A stretch of DNA of 36,670 bases from a virus. The notes beneath the pieces are model-generated. The model worked only from the letters and a program-made list of their open reading frames with translations. It was not told the origin of the DNA and did not search any database. Each line of letters starts with the position of its first letter. The first letter of the stretch is position 1. The position numbers and the translations under genes are program-made. The stretch spans positions 1-36,670 of IMG/VR virus record IMGVR_UViG_3300042905_000415; one strand, given 5' to 3'. Below are positions 15,207 through 22,915 of the stretch, in pieces.

Positions 15207-16556
15207 CTAGTAAAGCCTGACGCCCGTGCCCCGGCCAGCGCCAGCGTGTAGCGGGTTGAACTCACGCCAGACCAGGTAGCCCAGCGCGTCGTTCATGTGG
15301 TCAAACCCTGCATCCTTGTCCGGCTCGCCCTTGTCGCTGTAGCACTGCAGCTCAAGGCACTCGATCACTCGCTTGCAAGTTTCTGACACTTGCAGCCTGA
15401 CCTGACCCTTGCCGTTCTCCAGCAAAGCCTGAACAGCAGCCACCCGATCACGGACGGGAGGGTTACTCCGTGGTGACTGGTTGGACATGCCATAGGACTC
15501 CAAGATCTGGATGTCGGTCTGGCTTGCGTTAGTGCTGCGGCTGCCACCGCTCGCGTCGGGGTAGATGTACACCTGCTGCTGCGGATGCCGCCTGCGGATC
15601 TCTTGCGCCAAGGCGTCAGTGTCATGCGCACCTGCAATCTCATCCACGACTAGCAGGCCACTGCCAAGCCGGACGGCAATGACCGCAGACATGTTGCCCA
15701 CGTTGAAGTCAATGCCAACACGCACCGGCTCGCGGCTGATGTCCGGCACTGTGGCGGTGACATGCTTGGCCCGGTCGAAGCGGTCATACACCTGCCCGGT
15801 TGTTAGGTTGACGAACTCGCCGTCAAGGTACGCCCGCAGCAGGCTTGGGTCGTAGTTGGCCTCTAGCCGCTCGATAAAGTCCGGCGGTAGGTGCGGGTTG
15901 TCCGCCGTGCGCATCTTGATTAGATGCCGGTCTGGCCTGGCCTTAGCCTCGTCGCTGCCAAATGTGTTCCACATCCACCGGAACCCCTCTGGTGTCGATG
16001 CCGCGCCAAACTGCCGCACATTGCCGGAGCGGAGTCGGCCAAGGATTTTAGGGAATGCCTTATTGGCAATGCTTGGCGTGACGGTGTCGATCTCGTCCGC
16101 TAGCACCCATGCAAGGTTCAGGCCGATGATGCGTGACCAGTTTTCAAAGCTACGGCACAGGATTTTTGTATCACCGCCCGGCAGGTGCAGCATGTACTCC
16201 GGCAGCGGGCTAGCCCTGAAGGTGTATGGGATGTCATACGCCTCAAGGAATGCCTCAAAGTCCGTCTGCCAGATATCGCGGATCAGTGGCCCCGTCGGCT
16301 CCATCACGCAGCCAATAAAGCCCTGGTTGACCGCCGCCAGCATCACAGCCTTGGCGCACAGCGCTCTGGTCTTGCCCGCGCCATAACCTGCGCTGATACC
16401 AAGGATCTGCGTTGCGGTGTCATCCACAAACGCAAGCTGCCCTGGGTGCAGGTCAGCACGGATGCGGGCAACTAGATCATCTGTGTCCTCTGGCGTCTGC
16501 TGCTGCATGAACGCAAGCAGCGGCACTGGTTCGCAGATGCCGCTGACGATGCTCAC
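15207..16556 (-). CDS. terL: Terminase large subunit (packaging ATPase/nuclease)
   Basis: This 449-residue protein has all expected motifs: Walker A GYGAGKT at 57-63, Walker B WVLADE at 150-155, and coupling motif AASTPEG at 185-191. The RNase-H-like nuclease follows with GIDFN (D283), IYPDASG (D334) and HMNDALGYL (D423). It pumps DNA into the procapsid and cuts the concatemer. The GTG start overlaps the preceding small gene's stop as TGTGA, indicating coupling. Length is typical for a siphovirus TerL of the terminase-6 type. The packaging strategy (headful or cos) cannot be read from the sequence alone. Confidence 0.95.
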   Translation of the reverse strand: MSIVSGICEPVPLLAFMQQQTPEDTDDLVARIRADLHPGQLAFVDDTATQILGISAGYGAGKTRALCAKAVMLAAVNQGFIGCVMEPTGPLIRDIWQTDFEAFLEAYDIPYTFRASPLPEYMLHLPGGDTKILCRSFENWSRIIGLNLAWVLADEIDTVTPSIANKAFPKILGRLRSGNVRQFGAASTPEGFRWMWNTFGSDEAKARPDRHLIKMRTADNPHLPPDFIERLEANYDPSLLRAYLDGEFVNLTTGQVYDRFDRAKHVTATVPDISREPVRVGIDFNVGNMSAVIAVRLGSGLLVVDEIAGAHDTDALAQEIRRRHPQQQVYIYPDASGGSRSTNASQTDIQILESYGMSNQSPRSNPPVRDRVAAVQALLENGKGQVRLQVSETCKRVIECLELQCYSDKGEPDKDAGFDHMNDALGYLVWREFNPLHAGAGRGTGVRLY

Positions 16557-16678
16557 AAAACCTTGTGAACGGTTGTTTTGACGCTGCCGTCAGGCTTAAC
16601 GGCAATGCGATGCAGGATGCGCGGCTCGTCGCCTTTGGGCTTAAGCAACCTACCGACAGCGGTGACTTCAGGCTTCAT
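16553..16678 (-). CDS. 41-residue protein ahead of terminase large subunit
   Basis: A short frame encodes MKPEVTAVGRLLKPKGDEPR and then ILHRIAVKPDGSVKTTVHKVL. It reads as a small beta-rich protein with alternating hydrophobic residues and a PDGS turn. It overlaps the terminase start by four bases and the preceding small gene by eleven, leaving no unused sequence. The absence of low complexity and the tight packing support a real gene. No family is recognised; it may couple terminase translation. Confidence 0.6.
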   Translation of the reverse strand: MKPEVTAVGRLLKPKGDEPRILHRIAVKPDGSVKTTVHKVL

Positions 16679-16802
16679 CAGCGTCATCAAAAATAGTTTC
16701 CAACAGCTCAGCCTTAACGATTTCAAGGCAGCCGATCAGTTCAGCGGCTGACAGCTCAGAGTCGTTCATGGCTTGAGCGACTGCAGCAAGGAAGTCTTCC
16801 AT
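16668..16802 (-). CDS. 44-residue acidic helical protein
   Basis: The frame starting at ATG 16802 encodes MEDFLAAVAQAMNDSELSAA and then ELIGCLEIVKAELLETIFDD and a short acidic end. It is a strongly acidic two-helix protein, which contrasts with the very basic protein encoded just upstream at 16839-18140 and suggests a possible binding partner. Its end overlaps the next gene by eleven bases. I recall similar small acidic proteins in other phages but cannot name the family. Confidence 0.62.
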   Translation of the reverse strand: MEDFLAAVAQAMNDSELSAAELIGCLEIVKAELLETIFDDADEA

Positions 16803-16838
16803 GGTGTGACGTGGTGACAGTTGGAGCTTAGCGCCTAG

Positions 16839-18140
16839 TCAACTCCGACGAGCACGCTCTGCGGCTTTCATTTGCTCATAAAACTTGCGCTCTTTGTTTG
16901 CTTGACGAGTGGCGGTGGCTTTTTGGCTTCGCGTTAATTTTGGCGCTGTGCTTTGTCTGGATCGGCCTTGAAAAAGTGTTGCTGCAGACAGATCGCCGGT
17001 TCGCCCACGCCTTGCAAGACTGGAATAGCTGTCAGCAGCAGATCGCAGTGCATCAGCTCGATTGAATGCACGTCGGCTTCGTGGATTGCTTCGATCCGCT
17101 CCTTGCACCGCTTTTTCAGCCGCCCGAGCCCTTTTTTCGGTTTTAGATGCGCGGCTTTCAAATGCGGCTTGGCTCAGATCCACCTTGCGAATCCTTGACG
17201 CAACAGATCGGGCTCGGACTCGTGCTGATTTTGTCGCCATCCGAGCAAAAGCCTCATCACTACGTTTTCCTTGAATATCAAGCGGAACACGCTTGGTACT
17301 TGGGACTAGGTTTATGCCTTTACCGGCAACCATTGTGCCAACTGGACGGCTGTTGAACCTATTAAGTGTCTTGCTTTGGCCAGTTCGGTTGGCTGTGGTG
17401 TTTTTGGGTGCGGCAGCGTTGGTTGTGCGGCGGCTACCTCCCAGGCGTGCCCCCTTAGAGCTCACTGGCTTGGCTGCTGCTGAAGTGGCTTGCAATCCTA
17501 AATAATTTGCCATAAAAGCCTTGTCTTGCGTATTACCTTTGTCAAAACTAACAGAATTTTTGCTTATTTTAGTGATTTTCTGTGTGCCGTACTGCCTGGT
17601 GGTTACTGTGTCTCCTACTTTGTAACCTGCCGCATCAAATGCATTTCTACGTTCTTGTTTTTTACTTGCAGCGGTTCCCTTTACCCGTTGCGACATTTTT
17701 TCAGCATTTGCAGCCTTAGACCGCAATGCCGCTGATTGTTCTCGTAATTGTGCTGCTTGCTGTGACTTAGCAATCATGCGATCACGGGCAGCAGGTTTTA
17801 CACCTTGGGTGTAAAAGGCTGCATCTTTACTTCTGTATTCACCTTCTAGTTTTTTTACTTTTGCGTCAATACGATCTGCTTGAGCATTGCGTTTTTTAGC
17901 CCCTGCTGCCAGTTGATCTTTCCGAGATGTAGGTTTTGCCGATCCAATCTTCCCAGCCGCCGCCGGGTCGCGCTTCACCCTGCCCTTAATGGCGCCGGAG
18001 GACTTGGCTCCATCTGCCTGCATGGTCTGCGTAGCACGCTTCTTACCGCTGGCAGTCTTCAGCCGTCCGCCCCTAGCAGTAGCGCCTGCGCCCTTTGGAG
18101 CGAACCTACCTCGGTTGTCTCGTGCGTACTTGCGTGCCAT
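16839..18140 (-). CDS. Large basic low-complexity protein with MAR-x-Y-x-RD tag and SH3-like patch
   Basis: This 433-residue protein is rich in Lys, Arg, Ala, Ser and Gln. The N terminus MARKYARDNRGRFAPKGAG matches the start of the 156-residue protein at 11601-12071. A second conserved-looking block (GGRLKTASGKKRATQTM, then KRDPAAAGKIGSAKPTSRK) follows. Residues about 85-165 are a charged coiled coil. Around 170-210 a small strand-rich patch (AGYKVGDTVTTRQYGTQKI) looks like an SH3/TUDOR-type barrel. The rest is basic helix and linker. It lies between the terminase subunit genes. DNA compaction or an internal head protein are possible; none is shown. Confidence 0.7.
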   Translation of the reverse strand: MARKYARDNRGRFAPKGAGATARGGRLKTASGKKRATQTMQADGAKSSGAIKGRVKRDPAAAGKIGSAKPTSRKDQLAAGAKKRNAQADRIDAKVKKLEGEYRSKDAAFYTQGVKPAARDRMIAKSQQAAQLREQSAALRSKAANAEKMSQRVKGTAASKKQERRNAFDAAGYKVGDTVTTRQYGTQKITKISKNSVSFDKGNTQDKAFMANYLGLQATSAAAKPVSSKGARLGGSRRTTNAAAPKNTTANRTGQSKTLNRFNSRPVGTMVAGKGINLVPSTKRVPLDIQGKRSDEAFARMATKSARVRARSVASRIRKVDLSQAAFESRASKTEKRARAAEKAVQGADRSNPRSRRAFNRADALRSAADSYSSLARRGRTGDLSAATLFQGRSRQSTAPKLTRSQKATATRQANKERKFYEQMKAAERARRS

Positions 18141-18168
18141 AGCTAGTGCTGCGATACAGGCAGGTTAA

Positions 18169-18492
18169 CTAGCTCATCTCAAACCGCAGCAGCCGGGCTT
18201 GCTTGTCCAGTGCAATCAGCGCAGTGTTGAGCTGATCCTTCTCGGCAGCGCGGCGCTCGTATTCCATTGCTCGTGCAACCGCAGCTTCGAGCCACTGAGA
18301 GCGTTCCATCTTTGCATCAGCAGACAAAAGCTCCCGAGCGCGAGCAATATAGGAATCAACTTGACGATCACCTATCCCCCAGTTTTCTGCGGCAAATTGT
18401 ATGATTTGCTTTCTACTATGAGCGCGCAAGAGCAAGTCATAAACAGCATTTGTGCGCTGTTCCGACTCTGTATTGTTGCACTTGCGCGCCAT
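18169..18492 (-). CDS. terS: Terminase small subunit
   Basis: The 107-residue product has an N-terminal helix-turn-helix (EQRTNAVYDLLLRAHSRKQI, then IQFAAENWGIGDRQVDSYIA) and a helical oligomerisation part (ERSQWLEAAVARAMEYERRA). It ends in a short tail with LDKQARLLRFEMS. That is the layout of small terminase subunits, which recognise the packaging site on phage DNA and stimulate TerL. Its place six bases after dnaN and two genes before the large subunit agrees. A related transcription regulator is the only real alternative. Confidence 0.78.
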   Translation of the reverse strand: MARKCNNTESEQRTNAVYDLLLRAHSRKQIIQFAAENWGIGDRQVDSYIARARELLSADAKMERSQWLEAAVARAMEYERRAAEKDQLNTALIALDKQARLLRFEMS

Positions 18493-18497
18493 TTGTA

Positions 18498-19532
18498 TTA
18501 CCCCCGAAGTTGGATTGGCATGATGAGATACGTCTGCTCTGTCATGCTAGTCGGCCTTAGCACGACCGGCGTCGTTGCGCTATTGGCCGACAGTGTAACA
18601 GTCTCCGCCTGCCGCATGGCCTTTAGCCCATCAAGCAGATAATGCACGTTGAACGCCCAAGTGCCAGTGGCGGTACCTTCGTAAGTGATCAGCTCTTTGC
18701 CGTTATTGGCATCTGCCTCGGCGGTAATGGCTAGGGCACCACCTTTGGCCGTGAGCTTGACCACGGAGTTGTGCGCCTCTGCGATTAGCGCGACACGCTC
18801 TAGGCAACGGGTAAAACGGTGCCGGTCGAGGGTGATGGCGTGCTCAAAGCTGGCGGGCACCAGCGCTGCCACGTCGGGGTATTTGCCATCAAGGATGCGG
18901 CTGTAGATGGTGATGCCGTCGCCTGCGTCGATGACGGCCTGACTGGTTGCTGCTGCCACGGTGACCGTGCGGTCTTGCAGCAGCTTCATCGTGCTGGCGG
19001 GTAGCACCAGGTCGATACCGTCCGGCAGCGCCACAGGGACACGCATCATGCGGTGACCGTCGGTGGCTTCCATGTAACCGGCTGCCATGTGGATACCTTG
19101 CAGGATCTGCTTACTGGCGTCGGTGCTGACGGCTGCCATGCAGGCACGCACACCAGCGGTCAGGTCCAGCTCAGCGCTAGGAGCCTCCACAACGGGCAGT
19201 GCGGGGTAATCCGCTGCATCCTGCACGGCAAGCCCGTAAGAGCCGCTGGAGGCGCTCACAGCACCGTGCGAGAGCGTTACAGGCTCGCCATCGTCCATGC
19301 GGCTGACGAGACCCGCCAGCAGTCGATACGGCAGCACCACGGTGCCGGGTGTGTCCACTGCAGCAGGGACAGACACCGTGATACCAAGGTCCAGGTTGAA
19401 GCCGGTGACGGTCATGGCTGCGCCATCAGCAGCGATCAGGCAGCAGCTCAGGATCGGGTGGCTGGTGCTGATCGCTGGAGCAATAGTGCGTAGCGCATGG
19501 CTTAGGTCAGCCTGCGTGGTGATGAGTTTCAT
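18498..19532 (-). CDS. dnaN: DNA polymerase III beta subunit (sliding clamp)
   Basis: This 344-residue protein has the three-domain clamp pattern. The first domain contains TTQADLSHALRTIAPAIS, HPILSCCLIAADG and GTVVLPYRLLAGLVSRM. The second contains ILQGIHMAAGYMEATDGHRM, the conserved ATDGHR loop. The third is near LDRHRFTRCLERVALIAE, and the protein ends in QTYLIMPIQLRG, matching the usual YLxMPxRL end. It is slightly shorter than bacterial clamps. A clamp tethers polymerase to DNA, and because no polymerase is encoded here it would have to load with host Pol III. It is in the leftward operon beside terS, not in the early unit. Its start overlaps the upstream gene as ATGA. Confidence 0.93.
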   Translation of the reverse strand: MKLITTQADLSHALRTIAPAISTSHPILSCCLIAADGAAMTVTGFNLDLGITVSVPAAVDTPGTVVLPYRLLAGLVSRMDDGEPVTLSHGAVSASSGSYGLAVQDAADYPALPVVEAPSAELDLTAGVRACMAAVSTDASKQILQGIHMAAGYMEATDGHRMMRVPVALPDGIDLVLPASTMKLLQDRTVTVAAATSQAVIDAGDGITIYSRILDGKYPDVAALVPASFEHAITLDRHRFTRCLERVALIAEAHNSVVKLTAKGGALAITAEADANNGKELITYEGTATGTWAFNVHYLLDGLKAMRQAETVTLSANSATTPVVLRPTSMTEQTYLIMPIQLRG

Positions 19533-19729
19533 GTGGCGGCGGTGGTGAGAATTGCAATCAACCGGTCGTAATCGGCTGCGAAGGACGCGACCAGTTCAGC
19601 CGGGATTGGCTGCTGATCATCTTGCGCATTGTCGCGGATAGCAGCGGCATACGCAAGCGCGTGGTCCATGGTGTCATGCAACCGGTTGATCACGGGCTGC
19701 TGCTTGGCTGAGATGTTGATGAGATCCAT
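19529..19729 (-). CDS. Small helical protein upstream of the clamp
   Basis: The 66-residue product (MDLINISAKQQPVINRLHDT, then MDHALAYAAAIRDNAQDDQQ and ELVASFAADYDRLIAILTTA) is acidic and almost wholly helical, suggesting a small coiled-coil or helical hairpin. Its stop overlaps the dnaN ATG as ATGA, and its start overlaps the end of the RHH gene by about 40 bases. That makes a translationally coupled three-gene group. No family is recognised. A clamp-associated or regulatory partner role is only inferred from coupling. Confidence 0.65.
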   Translation of the reverse strand: MDLINISAKQQPVINRLHDTMDHALAYAAAIRDNAQDDQQPIPAELVASFAADYDRLIAILTTAAT

Positions 19730-19962
19730 GTGATGACATAAGCAACAAGCTGCTCAACCATGCGGCGTGGGATGTCCCCGCGCACATTGGCAAGCGCATC
19801 GGACACTAGCCGGTGATAACCCGCCACGGTTAGCCCCATGTCGCAATTCGCAACAAGCGCCCGGCTGCGGATCAACTCCGCACGGCTGACGCCTGCTGCT
19901 GCTGCCTGCTGGTCCAGTGCCATGAGGTCTGCAGGCTCAAACCGGACTTTGACTTCTTTCAT
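19690..19962 (-). CDS. Ribbon-helix-helix DNA-binding protein
   Basis: Starting at ATG 19962 the product has 90 residues and opens with the classic ribbon-helix-helix order: strand KEVKVRFEP, helix ADLMALDQQAAAAG, turn VSRAELIRSRAL. The rest is a helical domain (LTVAGYHRLVSDALANVRGD, IPRRMVEQLVAYVI). An upstream in-frame start would add 12 residues that lie in the repeat region and look non-coding. RHH proteins bind short repeated operators as dimers. This one is the first gene downstream of the G-rich repeat region, so autoregulation through those repeats is an attractive inference. Confidence 0.75.
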   Translation of the reverse strand: MKEVKVRFEPADLMALDQQAAAAGVSRAELIRSRALVANCDMGLTVAGYHRLVSDALANVRGDIPRRMVEQLVAYVITWISSTSQPSSSP

Positions 19963-19980
19963 CCAGTCACCGTAAGGCAG

Positions 19981-20239
19981 TTCCCCACCTACCTGCAAGG
20001 TGGGACGAGGTGGGGTACCGTCAAAACCCAGTCACAGAGCGGGAGTTCCCCACGTACCCTACCTAACCCCACTTATATCAAAACAAATAAAGGGATAGAG
20101 AGACGCGTAGGGGGAACGTAGGGAAATCTCAGACCGAGGTGGGACGTGGGACAGGTGGGGCACCTGCCCGACATCGCCTGCAGCGCAGCGCATCTGGGCG
20201 ATTGCGAGGTGGGGTACCCGTCCCACCTAGGTGGGGTAC
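19981..20239. repeat. G-rich iterated motif region (AGGTGGGGTAC family), candidate operator or origin
   Basis: Between the primase stop and the RHH gene, about 260 bases hold many copies of a GTGGG-centred motif. AGGTGGGGTAC occurs at 20008-20018, 20207-20217 and 20229-20239. Related forms are at 19998-20006 (AGGTGGGAC) and 20137-20160 (three GTGGG units). Reverse-strand copies lie at 19982-19990, 20046-20053 and 20061-20073. AGGTGGG and CCCACCT form a hairpin at 20207-20228. Between the clusters lies an AT-rich patch (20071-20093) that reads TATAAG on the minus strand. No gene is seen here. The layout suits operators plus promoter, or iterons plus unwinding element. Confidence 0.65.
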
Positions 20240-22278
20240 TACTTCCGGTAGACGTATGCCCTGCTTGACCCTTTGCCGCTGCGGTACCGCTTGTACCCAA
20301 GCCGCTTAAGCACGTCCGCAACCTGCATCTGGTCAGCCTTGGTCTGCCGTTCTACGGGCTTTTTAATGGCTTCAGTAAGTAACTTCTCAGTTGTCAAATC
20401 AATCTCACCGTGTTTACGCAACCACGCCTCAATTTCCGCCTGCCAAGGGTTATCGACCACATACGATTCATTCTCGCTACTTAACTGCTGCTCATACTCT
20501 GCAGGCAGCCTGCTGGTCTCACCTGCGCGGTATGCAGCAACAGCAGCAGACCATATTGCGTCGCGCTCTAGCAATAGCGCAGCGGTGTCAATCTGGTCCG
20601 CTTGTGTCTTTGTGGTCGGGATAACCCAGAACCGTCGGTTACCAGTTTCATCGACCAAAAATCCAGTGGTGCGGTTAGTTGTACCGACAATGATTCCACG
20701 CCTTGGGAATGCTTCAGTTGCCTTGCCGTAGGGGACGCGGAACATATCAATTGCCTGCGATAAGAATGCTTTGACTTGCCCTGCGTGCTTGCGATTGGTT
20801 ACATGGTCAAGTTCTGCCCATTCCATGATCCATGACCTGTGCAATACCATCAGGTCATCTTTAGAGCTGATGTCACCTAAAGCATCACTGAAAAAGTCAT
20901 GGCCAAGGCAGGCCCAAAACGATGATTTGTAGGCGCCTTGGTCACCCATGATGACGCAGGCGGTGTCATGCTTGCAGCCAGGGTGATAGGCACGGGCAAC
21001 AGCGCCAATCAGGGTGCGCTTAAGCATCTCGTCATAGATCGTGCCGGGCGTGTCGCTTGGCCGCAGGTACGCGGTGGACAGGGCCTCGATGTATGCAGGA
21101 GCCACGGTGGCAGCAACGCGGTCGAGGTACTCGACAACTGGGTCATAGGGCGACTCATTGGCCACTTGGACAATGCAGTCCAGGGCTACCTCTTTGGACA
21201 CCTTGTAACCCATCTCTGCCAGGGTGAGGTAGAACCGCTCGGCACCTTCGATTGGCGCACCGTCTACCTCAATGCGCTGGGTGAACGTGTTGTAGCGGTA
21301 GGCACTGTCACCGTGCCGAAGTAGATTGAGCAGCTCTGCGGCGTTCATGGGCTGCAGTTGCGGGTTCACCGCTGACGGCGGCTGCTTGCTTGCAGGCCGC
21401 TCACGGCGCGTTGGCTCCGATTGCTGCCGCCCACGCCAGCCGTCTTGCTTGGCTAGTTGACCAAGCGTGCCAAGGGTAATGCCACCGCCAGACTTAAAGC
21501 CGCGCCACTTGTGTTCGCAGTCACCAGGCTTGAACTTGGATGACTGCGCTGACCAGTTGATCCAATCCGCTAGCAGGGCATCATCAACGCTGTGCAGCGC
21601 CATACCGACTTCGAGCCACTGGTCGTAGTCATCAGCGCGGTTGGGCTGCAGCGCTTCTAGGTATGACCGCGCCCGTGCTGTGTCGTCAGTGCCAGCACTG
21701 ACCAACGGCAATGGCGCTTGCACGGGCTGGCGTAGCATCCGCGCTAACAAGTCCGCCGGTGCCTCGGCAATTCCCACATCAGCAGGCGAGCGACCCGGCA
21801 CCCAGCTATAGCCAGAGGTCAACGGGTGTGCACCGGCAATAACGGACTGACAGCCGTCCCAACGCAGCTCGATCTGCTCTGGCTTGCCTTCGCTGTCAAC
21901 AACGCCGGTCTTGTATTTGCGTGTGCGGATGTCTGCCCAGTACTGCTGAGGCACTTGGTAGATGATCTGAAACCGGCCGTCGCGGCCACTGGTTACGGTC
22001 CACGACGGCGGCAGCGAGCTGACCGGGATACCCCAGTCGTCAAACAACCGCGACGCGGACTTGCCGTCATGGTCAACAAACAACAGGCCACCGCTAAGAG
22101 TGCCGCAGCAAACGCCGATCGCCTTGGCGCGGCCGGACTTCAGCTCATTACCAAGCTGGGCGCGAGTGATGTGGCCATCCTGCCAATCCTTGATATATGG
22201 CCGTTTTTCGCCATCAACCGGCACATAAGACCAGTCGCGTGGCAGCTTCATGAGCTGCGCTAACAGGTCACTGCTCAT
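20239..22278 (-). CDS. Primase-helicase: Prim-Pol + PriCT-2 + VapE-type helicase
   Basis: This 679-residue protein combines three parts. Residues 1-165 are a Prim-Pol domain with FVDHDG (D69, D71) and the late strand GCQSVIAGAHPLTSGYSWV. The usual central SGGxH loop reads SGRDGRFQ, so the canonical His is not in place. Residues 200-282 fit the PriCT-2 domain (ARSYLEALQPNRADDYDQWL). Residues 400-570 are a VapE-type SF3-like helicase with Walker A GDQGAYKSS at 445-453, Walker B WIMEWAELD at 483-491 and sensor GTTNR at 532-536. Such proteins prime and unwind at phage origins. The start overlaps the RHH gene upstream as ATGA. It is strand-separated from the recombination genes. Confidence 0.9.
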   Translation of the reverse strand: MSSDLLAQLMKLPRDWSYVPVDGEKRPYIKDWQDGHITRAQLGNELKSGRAKAIGVCCGTLSGGLLFVDHDGKSASRLFDDWGIPVSSLPPSWTVTSGRDGRFQIIYQVPQQYWADIRTRKYKTGVVDSEGKPEQIELRWDGCQSVIAGAHPLTSGYSWVPGRSPADVGIAEAPADLLARMLRQPVQAPLPLVSAGTDDTARARSYLEALQPNRADDYDQWLEVGMALHSVDDALLADWINWSAQSSKFKPGDCEHKWRGFKSGGGITLGTLGQLAKQDGWRGRQQSEPTRRERPASKQPPSAVNPQLQPMNAAELLNLLRHGDSAYRYNTFTQRIEVDGAPIEGAERFYLTLAEMGYKVSKEVALDCIVQVANESPYDPVVEYLDRVAATVAPAYIEALSTAYLRPSDTPGTIYDEMLKRTLIGAVARAYHPGCKHDTACVIMGDQGAYKSSFWACLGHDFFSDALGDISSKDDLMVLHRSWIMEWAELDHVTNRKHAGQVKAFLSQAIDMFRVPYGKATEAFPRRGIIVGTTNRTTGFLVDETGNRRFWVIPTTKTQADQIDTAALLLERDAIWSAAVAAYRAGETSRLPAEYEQQLSSENESYVVDNPWQAEIEAWLRKHGEIDLTTEKLLTEAIKKPVERQTKADQMQVADVLKRLGYKRYRSGKGSSRAYVYRK

Positions 22279-22448
22279 GACTCACGGCGTCCGGTAGCTG
22301 GCAACAGGCCATTGCGGTGCAGGCGCATGGCCTCGGCAATCAGCAGTCGGATGGCGGTGCTGCGGGAGAACGTGTCGCCGCGCCAGGCGTCAAGCCACGC
22401 AAGCTGGTCCGAAGTGAGGCGTAAAGGGACTGGATGGGCTAGGGGCAT
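22275..22448 (-). CDS. Small RHH-like protein upstream of the primase
   Basis: From ATG 22448 the frame gives 57 residues: MPLAHPVPLRLTSDQLAWLD, then AWRGDTFSRSTAIRLLIAEA and a short basic tail. Strand VPLRL, helix TSDQLAWLDAW and helix SRSTAIRLLIAEAM fit an Arc/MetJ-type RHH domain. A TTG at 22508 would add 20 residues, but it would place the gene start across the divergent early promoter, so I prefer the ATG. Its stop overlaps the primase start as ATGA. As the first leftward gene, beside the early promoter, it is a candidate regulator of the divergent switch. Confidence 0.65.
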   Translation of the reverse strand: MPLAHPVPLRLTSDQLAWLDAWRGDTFSRSTAIRLLIAEAMRLHRNGLLPATGRRES

Positions 22449-22464
22449 CGGCTGCGGTGGGTGC

Positions 22465-22493
22465 TTGACAAGCGTAGCCGGTTCCTCTACGGT
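22465..22493 (+). promoter_or_regulatory. Early sigma70-type promoter
   Basis: TTGACA (22465-22470), a 17-base spacer and TACGGT (22488-22493) give a perfect -35 and a -10 with the key TA start but weaker end. Transcription would begin near 22500, just before the ATG at 22517. It is the best-matched promoter in the window and serves the plus-strand early unit, consistent with use by the host housekeeping sigma at infection. Confidence 0.65.
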
Positions 22494-22516
22494 GTCAAGG
22501 CACTGCAAGAGCGCCG

Positions 22517-22915
22517 ATGGAAACTAGCCCTTGTCCAAAATGCGGACAGGAGTCACCATTTAGGCTTCGACCTGACACCCAGCATCACGGCGAAATCCGC
22601 TGCCCCGTTCATGGTCATGCTTGGATTGCTAAGCCATCTGAACAAAAAACACCTCGACGCAAGGTCAATCCAGATTTATTTAATCTTGCGCCAGATGATA
22701 TGCGTGATTTTTGCTGGACATGTCTTCGTGATCGTGAACTGCTGAAATCGCTTAGACCAGCAGTGGTCTTGCAAGCCCATCACATTATTGAGGCGCAACA
22801 CGGCGGCGGGGATATGCGCGACAACATACAAATTGTTTGCGCCGAGTGCCATTCAGCGATTCACCGCACACGCGAAGCATTTAATCGTTATGGAGTGCAT
22901 CTAAATGACGATTAA
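22517..22915 (+). CDS. HNH endonuclease-like protein with zinc ribbon
   Basis: The 132-residue product has two cysteine-rich parts. Residues 1-35 form a zinc ribbon (SPCPKCGQES, then RCPVHGHAW). Residues 65-120 form an HNH-type domain: CWTCLRDRELL, the core LQAHHIIEAQHGGGDMRDN, and CAECHSAIHR. The HH, central Asn and final His positions match the betabetaalpha-metal nuclease core. It is the first early gene and overlaps the helicase start by eleven bases. A nuclease acting on host DNA or in recombination is likely; intron homing is not indicated, since no interrupted gene is nearby. Confidence 0.8.
   Translation: METSPCPKCGQESPFRLRPDTQHHGEIRCPVHGHAWIAKPSEQKTPRRKVNPDLFNLAPDDMRDFCWTCLRDRELLKSLRPAVVLQAHHIIEAQHGGGDMRDNIQIVCAECHSAIHRTREAFNRYGVHLNDD

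Noticed and set aside
15856-16386. 176-codon plus-strand frame opposite terminase
   Set aside because: Antisense shadow; terminase motifs cover the same bases.
19529-19962. Toxin-antitoxin pair (RHH protein plus small helical protein)
   Set aside because: The partner has no toxin-like fold or motif, and the genes are coupled to dnaN, which fits an operon regulator better.
19981-20239. CRISPR array
   Set aside because: The repeats are short, irregularly spaced and in both orientations, with no spacer-repeat periodicity and no cas gene.
20073-20321. 82-codon minus-strand frame running through the repeat region
   Set aside because: Its residues are mostly the translated G-rich repeat plus out-of-frame primase sequence; it has no independent protein pattern.
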